NCBI RefSeq assembly: GCF_021130785.1
Contig: NW_025777633.1
Coordinates: 1-64,000, forward strand
Reading direction: 5' to 3'
DNA from: Homalodisca vitripennis
Lineage: Eukaryota; Arthropoda; Insecta; Hemiptera; Cicadellidae
DNA: 64,000 nt
Shown: in pieces, positions 45,641-57,835 of the stretch
Numbering within the stretch: position 1 is the first letter of the stretch
How the letters are laid out: every line of letters begins with the position of its first letter
The notes under the pieces: model-generated
What the model was told of the DNA's origin: nothing
Databases searched by the model: none
The model's input: the letters and a program-made list of their open reading frames with translations, nothing else
Program-made: the position numbers and the translations under genes

Positions 45641-47020
45641 CTATAATTAGTGGGATAGTGAGATTCTACTAGCTATTTAAATATAAAATATAAAAAAATA
45701 TAAATGTAAAATATAACAGGCGCCTTTGATGGCATCAGGCAACGACTTGTGTCTTATGTTTGTCACCAGGACGTTGGCTGGGTCGGAGTCGTGGCCTATC
45801 CTTGTATTGTTTTCATGTTTGTCAGTGTTCAGTTTGACATTCTCACCTATCCTTCCCTACACCGCCCATATCACGCATCTAACCCAAACTGATGAACTGG
45901 CTCCGTGTACGATAGATCTGTGAAGTTTCCGTATGTCTAGTAACAAGTAAGCACCTCTTTTGGGCTGCTACTACAATTGTCATCAATTGTAAGTCTGAAT
46001 CAATTAGGCAGTCTTATTTTTATATTTTCATTGCAAATTAAAAATAATTCCTAATCAGAGACTGGGGAGTTTTTAATTTTAAAGTATGAAGTTTCCTGTT
46101 CAGCTTTGCTCAATATATAACTTAACTGTTTAGTTTCATAAAGCTTTCGGATTCATTTTTTAAATTCTTTAGAAGTTTTTCTTTAATTCAAAATACTTTG
46201 ATAATTTGAATTTTTGACGAAATTTTAGTTTCTATTAATTTTAAGATTTTTGCATTTTAACAGGTAGTTACTTTATTTTAATTTTCATTCAATTTTAAAT
46301 TTAAATTTTCAATATTTTAAAAGTGTTGTTAAATTTTAAGTAAGAATTATTGTTTGAAGAACCACTAGTATAAGTTTTAAAAAAATTATAGTTTTGGTAG
46401 ATATCAAGACTCTAAATTGAGTTTTTGTCAGTAGAAATGAATTTTATATTCCAAACAAACAGGAATGTAAAAACCCCTGCATCTTAAGTTTGAAACAACT
46501 CTGAACGTAGAAATTGATCCTTTTGTTTTAAATTGATTTTAATTTCAATTTCATTTCCAAACATTGGAATAAAATTCATTAATCTGTAGTTAAATTTAAA
46601 CGAATTTAAGTCGTAATAAATGAAAAGTACTGTTCAACTCCGTCCTAAAATAACATAAACTTTTCTGTATTGGAATTAATTTTAAAATTTCAGGAAACGT
46701 TGTACAATTTAATAGACGACCAATTATATTTTAACCAATGAACGCTGTTGCATTAAAAGAATGAAGAAAGTTTGCAACGAAACAAAATACTTAAATTAGT
46801 TTCTTTAGATAAAGAACACAATGCCATGGAATTTAACTTTTATTGTGACAAATACGTTGCTGGAAGAATAATAGAGGGAAAGACAAATTTCTTGGAAACA
46901 AGAGTGAAGTAATACTCCATCAGTCAGACTTGTCAGACACAGCGTCTCTTACACAACAGCTTGTTTGTACAACTTTGGGACGTTTTAATACAAGTTTTAC
47001 TTCTATCCTGCAAAATTTGA
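45641..47020. other. Noncoding DNA right of the viral cluster
   Basis: No supported gene. A slightly GC-richer patch at 45,720-45,925 has a 65-codon open frame with no recognisable feature. The rest is AT-rich. Confidence 0.4.
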
Positions 47021-47059
47021 AGCACGAAAGTAAATAGTATGATAGTAACACAATTACAT

Positions 47060-47490
47060 AATGATAAAGAAAAACTATATACTATTATTTTTTGAGACCG
47101 GACACTTGAATCCGGTCTCACGTTGATATCATTTCTGATCCCAAGAAACTAAAATAATCAGTTAATTGAAATCTTATAATTATAATGTCCGGAATGTGGT
47201 CATCCCACCATTACGATGTCAGAGGGAGGAGTTTAGAAGAGTCAATCAGGGAGTAACAGATTGTTGCGGGAAAATTTCGATAATAAAAAAAACAATATAC
47301 CTACTGCTATTTTTTGAGACCGGAAACTCGAATCCGGTCTCACGTTGATATCATTTGCGATCCCAAGAAACTAAAATAATCAGTCAATTGAAATCTTATA
47401 ATTATAATGTCCGGAATGTGGTCATCCCACCATTACGATGTAAGAGGTAGGAGTTTAGAAGAAGCAGTCAGGGAGAATAAGATTTTCGTT
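47060..47490. repeat. Two tandem copies of a 222-bp repeat with a conserved hairpin
   Basis: The block beginning GAGACCGGA at 47,094 recurs at 47,316. Each copy starts with a 9-bp stem GAGACCGGA/TCCGGTCTC around an 8-base loop. The loop differs between copies (CACTTGAA and AACTCGAA) while the stem does not. Identity is about 90% by eye over 200 bp. Confidence 0.8.
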
Positions 47491-49109
47491 TGGTAAGGGG
47501 GGGGGGTAATTAAGAGTAGAGAAATTAGTGCATAACTAGAGTTTTTGTTGGAAGGTCCGGGCGGTGGCTATCATAGCATTACGAAAATATACCACAACCG
47601 ATAATTTATCCGCATAGTGTAAATTATTTCATGTAGATTGATTTTCTTGCTGAATAGCTTTTGAGGCCATATGAACGTTTTTTGTTAAATGAAAAAGGAA
47701 ATTTTATTGATTCGCCGTGAGCGGAATAAAAGTTATGATAAAATCAAAAGGACACAGGTGCTCTTACGTTACAATTGAGTTTGTACGATGTATTGGACAA
47801 TGGGATTGGTGCTCTGCATTATTTAATTTGGACTCTTGAACTTAGCAGGATAAGGAATGAGGTCGGGGAAGGATAACAGCTATCTGTGGAGAGACAAGGA
47901 GTGACTCACAAACTTCTAAGAGGGACAGGCGATTCTGGGAGAAGCTATCTCTAAAATAGCATTTTGCATAAGATTAGTTCTGATAGCGTCCTTGTTATTT
48001 GATATGGGTTACTCCTTCACATACGTATTAAGTCAAATGTAAAGGCTAACATATTTTTGATTAATTTGATGGTTCTTCTATATTTGATTTTTAAATAGTT
48101 AACTGTACTATATCAATATTTATTTTCGAAGAGAAAATCTAACAGTTTATTTATTATCTTATTTAATTTTGACATTTTGTTTTTTATTATTAAGACTTTG
48201 GTAATATGTAGCCGGATAGAAGATAATAACAATTTGTACACTTTTAATCGTTTATTGGGTCCACTAAGATAAAATATAAGCGATCCTGAGATTTGTAATC
48301 ATTGGTAAAATATTACTACAATATAGGAAGACCTGGCACGTTTAAAAGTAATACTAATTACTATTTGGTTTGGCTTTGTTTTTCACTATACATACAATAG
48401 ACGATAAACCCGAAACTGTACTAAAAATATTTAGTGTATCAAAGATCTTGACCAAAATAAAATATATATACTCAAAATGTGTTGCGATTGGATAGAAAAT
48501 ATGTTTTTATAGCTCACAGGCAGACATAAGAAAAATTTACCAGCCTAATGAATTCAATTTCAATCAGTCAAATCCCTTTTATATAAATGCACCTTTATTG
48601 AACCAATACTTTTCTATTACTAAAAACAAGTTCACAAAGCAAACTGCAGAGTTGATACTGAAATAAATGGACCTTAAATTACAGAACCGCAATACAGAGA
48701 GAAAAACAAACCTGCATTTAACCACATAAACGAATGGGTACGGTTGGGATCAATAAAATAAAACGTGATGGTAACTATATTCATAGGGACCATCCATATG
48801 CACAGGGAGCATCATAACCATAATATGCCCTTATGCTAAGCGAATAGTAAAAAGCATAATATAGGATGGTTGAGTTTTATCTGGAGTGATGTTTCCGTTC
48901 AAGTACATATTTTATAGGTTTTATTATTTTAACACTACTGGTATATAATTTATAATATTACACGCTTGAGCCATTAAAAAAAATTAAGAATATTATTTTA
49001 CAAGAATTTATATTTAAGATATATTTTACAGTTTAATCCCAATACCAACAATAGACTTCGTTGCGTAATTAATGCCCCAGGGATTGCCACTAATGAGGGA
49101 TTGGTAAAC
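47491..49109. other. Noncoding DNA
   Basis: No supported gene. A short run of nine G lies near 47,500. Confidence 0.5.
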
Positions 49110-49209
49110 GGACTGTAGGTCCACGTCATAAAACTGCCGGAAGCATTTCTTACATACTTCTAAAGGGGTGGACAGTGGGTCCACGGTCCCGGCCTGGGAC
49201 CCACTGTCC
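49110..49209. repeat. Cluster 1 of GGAC-N5-GTCC palindromes, with hairpin
   Basis: GGACTGTAGGTCC (49,110-49,122), GGACAGTGGGTCC (49,170-49,182) and GGACCCACTGTCC (49,197-49,209). The last two are exact reverse complements and form a 13-bp stem with a 14-base loop. It is homologous, in inverted orientation, to cluster 2. Confidence 0.85.
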
Positions 49210-50785
49210 GACTCACGGGTTTCTTTTGGCGAGGGGTTGACAAGGGATCGTCATACTCACACTGCAGCACTTGAAATGGATGTTTCGAGATCTAAACTCT
49301 ATATCTGCTAAATAGTTTTCAGTACACTACATAAGACCGCTGCAAAAAGAATGAAACAAAATTATATACATAAAATAAAGTCAGGTTAGTTACGCCATTT
49401 CTAACTTAAGAATGTCTGTAACGGTTATAGTGGTCTTTGCTTTATTGGATACATTTTCACTCCGACTAGGAGAACAACGATTAAAATATCGTAAGAATGC
49501 ACAGAAAAAATCAGGTAAACAGAACAATACATTTATATAATAGTATAAGAGCCTTTTACCTTTAGTCAATTGTTCTGTGTAAACATTGTTTTATAGTAGC
49601 ACAATCATAAATTACCTTACATTTAGTCGTGAAAGCATAGAGTAAGCTTGATAATAACAAACTTTTTTGCGACCACTGTTGAGCACAAGTAAGACAAATA
49701 TTTAGATAAATAAACTAAAATTTTTATTAAAAGTCTACTTTTGACTGTACACTTTAGTGAATATTGAGTATGCATGATGAGTACTGTATATAGACATCAA
49801 AGGAATGTACTATATAACTTTTATATAGTTATAAAACGTATATTTTATTTGAATTTTGACAGAAGTAGGCTGCTCAGAAGTTTGTTTGTACCTTGTTTGA
49901 GAAAACAAAGCAATATTAACTAGGGCTTTTTTATTAACTAAACACCAAATTTTAAAACTTTTAAGGGTTAACGGTTTATTTTAAAGGGGAATAAAAATAA
50001 TAGGGTTTAAGAATAAATTTAAGAATTTGGAGCGTTCGAGGTCCTTATAACTGCTAGTAATTAAACATGTTATCTCCTGTCGTTCCGGGATCACTATTTG
50101 AAATAACGTTAATTTTTTTCGCAGCGAGATATAGCGATTAATAGCAATTGGAATTTTAAATGAAACTAGACAAATGTTTTTAGCCGTTCATCGAATTCCT
50201 GTTTGAGTGATATTTACAACGTATCGTTAGCGGCATAAGGTCACTATTATGTAAGTTAGTGTGTCTGTGTAGGCAGATGTTTTGTTTACTGTTTGGATGA
50301 TATGCCAAGAGCCACTATTTAAGGTAATAAAATATTTTTCTTCGTATATATTTAACTTAATTTGGTACAAATTAAAACATGATATATTAAATATGAACTA
50401 AATGGTTATTTTAACTATTAACAATGTTAATAAAACAATAAACCATCCATTGCAAATAACGTGTACTACGAGTAACGTGTCTACTGGTATATGCAGTATT
50501 ATACAAACGATGGTCCAATATAACGAATAACTAATACAAACTTACTGTAGATGTTTATGATTCATTAGGACAATGCCAAATTAATCAGAAAGTCATATAA
50601 TGCTATATGGAATTCGTTAAGATATAATCCCTATTAGTAATCCACTTCATTATGTAATAGCTGTTGTTAATATTTACTGCTTTAAGCAGTACGCTGTGCG
50701 AATGTAGTGGAAGGATCACTGACCAGAATAAAGAATAAGTGCAGGTAGAAAAACTAATGCACGGCCAGGTCAGTTTTCAAAAGTA
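49210..50785. other. AT-rich noncoding DNA between the two palindrome clusters
   Basis: About 1.6 kb without recognisable genes. It could be the interior of a nonautonomous transposon whose ends are the two clusters. Confidence 0.4.
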
Positions 50786-50887
50786 GGACAGCTAGTCCGC
50801 AGGTGTCGGCGTGGACTAACTGTCCTACCCTGCAGAAAAGTGACGTCAGCCACCCTCGTCAAACTAGGCGTGGACCTACAGTCCTAC
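50783..50887. repeat. Cluster 2 of GGAC-N5-GTCC palindromes, with hairpin
   Basis: GGACAGCTAGTCC (50,786-50,798), GGACTAACTGTCC (50,813-50,825) and GGACCTACAGTCC (50,872-50,884). The first two sit in a 16-bp stem (GTAGGACAG...CTGTCCTAC) with one mismatch and a short loop. Order and spacing mirror cluster 1 on the opposite strand. Confidence 0.85.
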
Positions 50888-51067
50888 AATCTGAGGGATG
50901 ACTAATTCGAGCTTTAATAGTTTCCTGGAAGGATTTGAATATAGTGTAAAGGTTTCATAATGACGATGCTTATCGCTAACCCAAAATATTTGTAGTATTA
51001 TTTTCTAATCCACCAAGACCATCACAAATAACATTTTTTTAAACTCTTTTAACTCTTACTTACTATT

Positions 51068-51250
51068 TAGGAGTACGCTACACCAAATATCGCGTAAAAG
51101 GCTTCGCTGAGGTTGCATGCAAAACGTCAAGTTTATGGCTCACTTTATTACCGAGATGTCCTGCGGATAGACAGACAGACAGACAGACAATTATTCACAT
51201 CCTCTTCAGAGGTCTTTTGTTAGCCTTTTAGTAATAGGCTTCAATGACCC
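51068..51250 (+). repeat. Dispersed repeat family, best copy with GACA tail
   Basis: Runs from GGAGTACGCTACACC through GAGGTTGCATGCAAAACG and CGAGATGTCCTGCGGATAG to six GACA units (about 51,169-51,190) and a tail with CTCTTCAGAGGTCTTTTGT. Degraded relatives occur at 12.98-13.18, 13.59, 51.72, 56.49, 56.78, 59.70 and 60.02 kb, and inverted at about 3.8 and 61.5 kb. It is noncoding and its class is unknown. Confidence 0.65.
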
Positions 51251-51604
51251 TCAGCCAAACTCTACGGTTGCACATTTACCATCATAAAACCCAATCTCGT
51301 CTATGTAAAAATGAAGTTATGCAAAATTAAAAGTCTACACATGTTTTTTCATCGGATATTTTGCCACATATTATGTTGAAAGTTTTGTTATTTGGATTAG
51401 GTTTCATAGCAGTGTTTCAATAATAAAATGTCCGGCAAGGCGAATGCACTGAAATCCATTCTTGTTACCGATTTTTAACATTGAATTTCCTCGTTATTTT
51501 TATCTTTACTGTATGAATAATAAAACACGTGTGAAAGAGTAATTTTAAATCATCTATGATTGTACTCAGCTTGTTTAAAAAATATATTTATTCTCCTCTT
51601 TTCT

Positions 51605-51800
51605 CGTTGCTATCGTTATTAACCATAAGACCAATGTAAATATATTTGCTAACCCACAGCCAAGTCCCATGGATTTATACACAACCATCGTTGAACTAAG
51701 TTATGCTATTGTAAATGAAGCTTCAAGCAAAGTTTCAAGTTTGTAGGTCAGTTCTTAGAGATATCGTGCGGACAAACAGGGCAAATTAAATTTTTGAAGT
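51605..51800 (+). repeat. Dispersed repeat family copy
   Basis: Shares ACCATAAGACCAATGTAAA with 13,388-13,406, then GAAGCTTCAAGCAAAGTTTC and GAGATATCGTGCGGACA with the 51.07-kb copy. It seems to be a longer 5' form of the same family. Confidence 0.55.
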
Positions 51801-51830
51801 CCCTCGAGTGAAAGGCAATATTGTTTTACC

Positions 51831-52619
51831 AGATTTTTTTTAAAAACAAAATAATTTATAATATAAGCCGTTTACCAGCAATATCTACGTGGAGTAATGA
51901 AAGCCCCAAGCATTGCCATTAATGAGGTATGGCTACTTCGGGGTTTAATTTTCTTAGAAGATCTTGAAAAGATTAAAAAGTTTCATAATAGAGATTCTGA
52001 ACGTATACTCACATATATTTTGCATTATATTGTATTTAGTTAATATTTCCAGACAAAACATGCTAACAATTAATTTATTGTTATTTCAGAACCAAATTCG
52101 AGTTGATACGCAACTAATAACGTAAACACAAAAGTTTATGAGTAACTACTACACTATCACCAGAGGTAGGTTCATACTTCTCATTAAAGGCTGAATGTTC
52201 TATTCGATATTTGTATATATGAAGCCAACTCTGTAGTCAAACCGAAAAAGTCATAATAACATTTTTAGTACTTTAACCGTAAAGACATGAATTGATAATG
52301 AATAATTATTTTTAAATTTCAGTTTGACGAAACAATTATTGATGGAGAGTTTTGTGTTGTAGTCAAGGCTACGTAAAGCAAGCTTCATTTTATAATATTA
52401 ATTTTTATGAACTAATAAAATTAAATCGCTGCCATTTTATCAAGATCTCCAAATACCATTTTCCTTTTATTAATGTTTCAACTATTGACAAAAATCAATC
52501 ATAGAATAACTATTGGTAAATTCATGGGTTTAAAACAACCTGTAAAAATACCATTTTTAGTTCATCATCTTTGCTTATGTTTGTTAAAATGTTAATTTAA
52601 TTTTGCATGTATTTTGCTT
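51831..52619. other. Noncoding DNA
   Basis: No supported gene. A block with GCATTGCCATTAATGAGG (51,913) resembles GGATTGCCACTAATGAGG just left of palindrome cluster 1 (49,081). Confidence 0.4.
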
Positions 52620-53460
52620 AACGCGATAAATAGAATAAAGATGACCGATGTCCCAAGATTAGGTACAAGTTATCACAAACCGAAAGTACCCGGTACAGGT
52701 TACTGCTAAAGGTACTTTTACGATAGAGATACTTTAAACGCTTACTGCCGTTCCTGGTACAAAGTAAGCGGACTAGAAGAGGTAACTGCAGCTGGAACAT
52801 GTAACTGTACTATTTTAGGAGTACTTTGTAACATATGATTCTAAGTCAGTACGAGTACATTTCGTACTCGGATACTCAAAGTACCAGGTACAGGTAGTAG
52901 CCACAAGAGACAGTAAGAACTAACCTCACTTTCCTACTCACTACGTACTGGCGAAATTAGAATATTTAGGCGTTTTGAACATGTAATTATTATACATACG
53001 ATGCCATCTACTTCGTAAATTAAAATATTCATAAAATTATATGTGATTGTGATTGAATTCAAAGTTCTAACATAAATGTTATTTTTAGTCGAAAATAATG
53101 AGTAAGTTGCCCGGTTATCGTCGTTCCGGGGTTTTAGCAGTAACAGTACTGGAACATGTGCCTATACCATTTTAAGTGTACTCTGTGATGTTTGATTCTA
53201 AATCACTAGCAGTACATTTTGTGCTCGTTTACTCTAAAAGTACCAGGTACAGTTTAAAACCACAAGAAATAGTAAGAACTGACCTTAATTTCGTAGTTTC
53301 TGTGTGAGGGTAAAATTCAAATATTTAGGGTTTGAACAAAATATACATATTATATGTTTAGTGCTGTGTGTTTTCGCAAATTAAATCATATATTAAGTTT
53401 GAATTCATATGTTTTATTATGACCGATTTTAAAGTTCCGACATAATAGTTATTTTTAGCC
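52620..53460. repeat. GTAC-rich tandem repeat, period about 357 bp
   Basis: CTGGAACATGT at 52,792 recurs at 53,149. AGTACCAGGTACAG and CACAAGA-AGTAAGAACT blocks recur at the same offset, and a partial third unit is visible after 53,400. A diverged partial unit precedes it from 52,640. GGTAC/GTACC half-sites are frequent. Confidence 0.65.
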
Positions 53461-53509
53461 AATAATATTCTATTAGGAAATTGTTTATTTTAAATAAAAT
53501 GATCTGGGG

Positions 53510-53552
53510 GGTCCGTTCCATTCGTCCGCCCCCCGTAGGTGCGCCCCTGGAT
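53510..53552 (-). mobile_element. Possible hAT-like transposon terminus
   Basis: Read on the minus strand, the string CCAGGGGCGCACCTACGGGG followed by more G then C resembles the CAGGGGCG...GGGG ends of many insect hAT MITEs. Only one end was seen. Confidence 0.25.
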
Positions 53553-55059
53553 ACCACTAACAATAATTTTCGTGAACCACCAGCAAACATAGTTATGAGT
53601 TTTAGATTTATCAGTAAAGAATAATTTTATAAACAATAATAACTCCTACAAAATTGTGGAATTGTCATAATCTTCAAGTTGTATGATTCTGCCCTAAAGA
53701 AAATAATTAAATAGAATGATCTCTCATATTCGACAATATTAGACTTACAACACATGCACAAACATCGATATCCGAATAGAATAATGAAGTTAAGGACGAG
53801 TTTGGGTCACATCACACTTCCGAGTTCCCGTTTTAAAAGCAATTCCAGTGTTTACACTCGGTGCTCGTCACCTCGAGATGTTTGCTTACGTCACCCGTTC
53901 CTCGCTCTACTTCTTCTGCTTCTATCGTGATTGTATGGAATTGTAGTAAAGATAATTATAAATGTATGACTAACGTCGTCTTTGCAAATATATTCAACAA
54001 CAATTTCAAAGCTCTTCACTCCTCCAAGAGCATTTCCATGTCAAAAGCAATTCTAATAGCATTCTTTACGAACCTCTACCGTTTACCATCTCGATAAAAA
54101 CTTAACAAATTCAACATTCTAATCACAATGTGATTAATAACAATAATTACCTACCTTCGTCAAACAGTTCAAAATGTAGTCATACACTACTTTAGTTTTC
54201 GACTTGTAATAAGTCAACTTCTGGTGTCGGTGTCAATAAATATTAAAAGCGAGAATTATCCATCTGGCTTCGTCATAGTTTTAAAATTCACGAGTACAGT
54301 ACCAACACAACGGATAAATAAATAGTACGAGAAACTCAAAATTTGACAGGCATATCACATACGAAATTCAATATGGTAAAAACATCACGTTCGACAGAAA
54401 ATTCCAGTTCCTGGTACATCGACGTTTTATCAGTTGATTGGTCGTTTGGTTAGAGGTCAAGGAACCGCCATCTGCACTACCTAAGGAATGACAGGGTGAA
54501 AATTTATGCTCCTACGAATGGAGTTTTGGTCAACTGGAAATACAGTAGTTAATTAACGTAGTTTATTCAGAAGTTGATTAAGATAAAGTGAGCATTCAAA
54601 CGAAGAACAATTGTGGCTTAAACTTTGCCATCACTCACCATTGGGATATACATGCTTTGGTTTGGACTTGAGTCCAGGCCTTCTTCCAAAGGTGTTTGGA
54701 TGTATAGTTGTGCTAATTTTTTATGTATACCTTGGAAACGTCGCGTGCAAAATCCACACATGGATTTATGGTGAAGAGTAATGGACCCTCAATTCATAGT
54801 TCCTGGGATTGTATTGAATGGTTATAGTGGTATAAGAGGAGGCCTAACTATCGAACCTACGTGACGGTAAGACAGCGGATTTATTGGAAGAACGCGAGGA
54901 AGAGAAAAAATAAAAAGAAGTAACTCGTTAATTTAACCTTCAAATTTATAGTCTCAAGTGGAGTAGTTGAAAGAAAGAAAGAAAATAAGGTTGATTTTAA
55001 GTGATTTATTTTTGGAAAATATAGCTTCACGAAGTGAATACTTATTAAAAACTGCAATT
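53553..55059. other. Noncoding DNA
   Basis: No supported gene. A block at 53,855-53,940 resembles 55,925-56,010 (both contain ATGTTTGCTT followed by a CGCTCT-CTTCT stretch), suggesting an old dispersed repeat. Confidence 0.4.
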
Positions 55060-55477
55060 TTACACTTCTAAGTTAGATGCAAATGTTTCGATGGTCGATG
55101 AAAAATAACCAAATCTATCAAAAAAGATATTATGGTGTACCAGGAAGGTGAAATTTATGCCCGAACCTATGCCTAACCACCCGTGGGAATTTTGTCTGAT
55201 GGCAAGTTGGGCATATTCAGGAGCTCGAAATGTCATTAAGGGGACTCTGAAGCTTATGACTCTAACCAAAACCTCTTCTCCAGAAGATGGGAAGAAAAAT
55301 CTCAATTCGCCATCAGAAAACTCTAAATATATCGTAACATCCAAAAAATAATCTTTGTCCGACAGACTAAAATCAATGTATTTGCACAAGAAGAAACTGT
55401 TCTGAAAACCAAAACGATAGAAGAGAGATAGTGTTGCATCAGCCTTGAGCACCAAGATGAAAAGGACTTAGTAGGTA
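55060..55477 (-). CDS. Unrecognised open frame, possible terminal exon
   Basis: About 138 codons open on the minus strand from just after a TAA near 55,478 to a stop at 55,060. The frame starts without a nearby ATG (VLFILVLKADA), preceded by an AG that could be a splice acceptor. Early residues are hydrophobic, as in a signal peptide. The body is aromatic-rich and beta-like (FLDVTIYLEFSDGELRFFF, APEYAQLAIRQNSHGWLGIG). The block HGWLGIGSGINFTFLV faintly recalls the Gly-Trp-Gly strand of farnesoic-acid O-methyltransferase-type/DM9-type domains, but this is weak. If real, it is the last exon of a secreted host protein with earlier exons not identified. It could also be chance. Confidence 0.3.
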
Positions 55478-57734
55478 CTGTCGTGAAGTGATGTTAATTG
55501 CAGTCCATATTGATATCAAAGCATAGAGTTTTGAGTGTTTGCTACGATCTAATTATTTTTACGGGAGAAAATAATCATAGGGTCTGTGGCGAGGAATATT
55601 TCAGTGAGCCATTTAACTGATTGCTACCGGTCAAATATTTGCGACCAGAGCTTCTCACTCCAGAGAGTGCAGTGCGAGCGCTTAATCTTGCAGTGATTTA
55701 TTCATAGCATGAGATGAGTTATCTCTTGTGTAAACTAATACAATCAAAATATTAGATAGGTGATCAGTAGTGCTATTGTCCGTTAAATAAAAATTGTACT
55801 ACGCAACAAGGGTTTGAGAACAACTGTATAAACCCCACTATCCGGGTTCAATAACAATTTTGGGACAATTCAAGGCTACGAGAGCCTCCTCGTTCAAAGG
55901 CAATTCCTGTTGTTGATTCACAGCACCTCTTCAGCACCAGTCGATAATGTTTGCTTGCCCACTTGACAAGTTTCGCTCTCTTCTCTTGCTTCTAGTGTGA
56001 ATGTGTGATTTTGTTTTATACCTTTAATAAAATTAGCTATAATTAGAAAATATTTAATAAAAAAATATGAGTTATTAGTTTTATGTTATTTTTATTCCAT
56101 AAGGGTTGTGTGATGACTTAAACAATGAAAACTGATTGCTGTAATTGAGGTTGCTGTATTGAAACAAATTCATCTACTAAGAACAATCGTACTCCGTATT
56201 TATTCTTCAATCCGTCAAAGTGTTCACACAGATAATGAATGAGAGGAACTACGGGAAACTAGTCCAATTTTCACGAAACGTCACATCATTTTTTGATTTA
56301 CCCGACTTGAAAATAGGCGGATGTATGGCTCTGCGCAGCTTCTGCAGCTCTGGTGGCTTGGTAAGTTTGTTTCTGCTGCTCAAATGGTTACCTCCATGTC
56401 CAGTAAACCTTATAATAGTAAAATTAATTTATTGAAGTGTAGTAAGTGTAGGTACCCCCTTCTTCATGACAAGTTTCATTGATATTGCAAGCAAAATTTC
56501 AAGGCTCATTTAATTATTAGGATTGAGAAACTTAAACGCTCCTTCCCCTGGGGACAAAAGAGAAATTAAGCCAACCTACTAAGTAATAGACTTTAATTTA
56601 CGATCAGTAAAATCTCATGGATGTACATGCTCCATCAGAGAGCTCTTTCATGTCTATGTATGAATTTTTGGTAATGCTCAGTCAAACTTTATAGAGTCAC
56701 TTACTCAAAAGTGACTCAATCAAGACAAATTAAAGTGATTGCGTCAATCATCACACTCAGTGTTGTCTTCGTAGAAATGAAGCTTCATAAAAAATTTCAA
56801 GTCTATGGTCAGTTCGTTCTCGAGACATTTTGGGAGACAGAAATAAACATTTGTCTAGCCATTCGAGTGATAAGATTTGCTGATGCTCATCCAAACATAC
56901 ATGTTGTTGGTGCAATTGGAATGTGCAAACCAAACACAAACACACAATCCGTGGTAATAATAAGCTAGGAATTGTATTAAATTGTTTCAAACGCAGCACT
57001 AAAGAAGCAGTTTGAACAATAACCAACAGAAGAATCGCGTGCGGTTGTCTCTTTGAAAGAGAGCTGGGGACCACTGTCAAAATATATTAAATACAGTTAA
57101 ACCCTGACACAACGGCAATATATTGTCATATACAAGCCCGGGTACTGAACTGTAACCTTATTCTGTAAGAGAGTTTTGGCAGCAGAGCCTGACTTGTAAA
57201 CTAGTGTCTTGTGCTATGGTTTTTACTATGACGCAAGTTAGTATTTTGAACTTAATATTTTATTTCATATTTTTTACTCATGCAGCAGAACATGTCAAAT
57301 ATTTGAATATTTAACGGAAGTTACAAAGGGAAACAGCTTTTTGAAACACAGTATTATATCCATCATTTGTGTGAATCTGATACAGATTAAGTGCAATGTT
57401 AATTTTGAAAATGTTATAAATATCAAAAAAGCAATGGTAATATACAGGGTGAGTTTGAAATGTACATCCCACTGTTTATCGTTACTTCAGATGTTGATTC
57501 CGGACTACAGCTGATCATTGTTTATCAAGTACTTAATTTTCATTAAGGTTATATATTCAGCCTCAATATTGGCTTTGCTCTTTTGGAATTTATAACATGT
57601 AGAGAATGTAAAAGTGGTGATGTGATACATGACTTAAGTGTTTGTTTTTCCACTGAACAAGAAGGCAATCCGTTTGAATATCCGTTATTGAGATTTGCAC
57701 TTTTAAAATTATCGTTACTAATGACATATTTAAA
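55478..57734. other. Noncoding DNA with degraded dispersed repeats
   Basis: Copies of the GACA-tail family at about 56,480-56,560 (GCAAGCAAAATTTCAAGG) and 56,765-56,850 (GAAGCTTCATAAAAAATTTC). No supported gene. Confidence 0.45.
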
Positions 57735-57835
57735 CAAATTAAATGAAACGAAATGAAATGAAAAATGTCTTTATTTACAGAGGCGAAGTTAGGACTTAAA
57801 AGTCCTGTCTACCACGTAACCTCCAAACAAATCAA
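57735..57835 (-). mobile_element. Possible non-LTR retrotransposon 3' tail
   Basis: On the minus strand the segment ends with AACTTCGCCTCTGTAAATAA followed by AGACATTTTTCATTTCATTT and further TTTCA/TTTCG units. An AATAAA signal followed by a short simple repeat is how many LINE 3' ends look. No coding part is present. Confidence 0.35.

Noticed and set aside
47094..47120. tRNA T-arm
   Set aside because: The CGAATCCGG string and stem resemble a T-arm, but no acceptor, D or anticodon stems fit around either copy.
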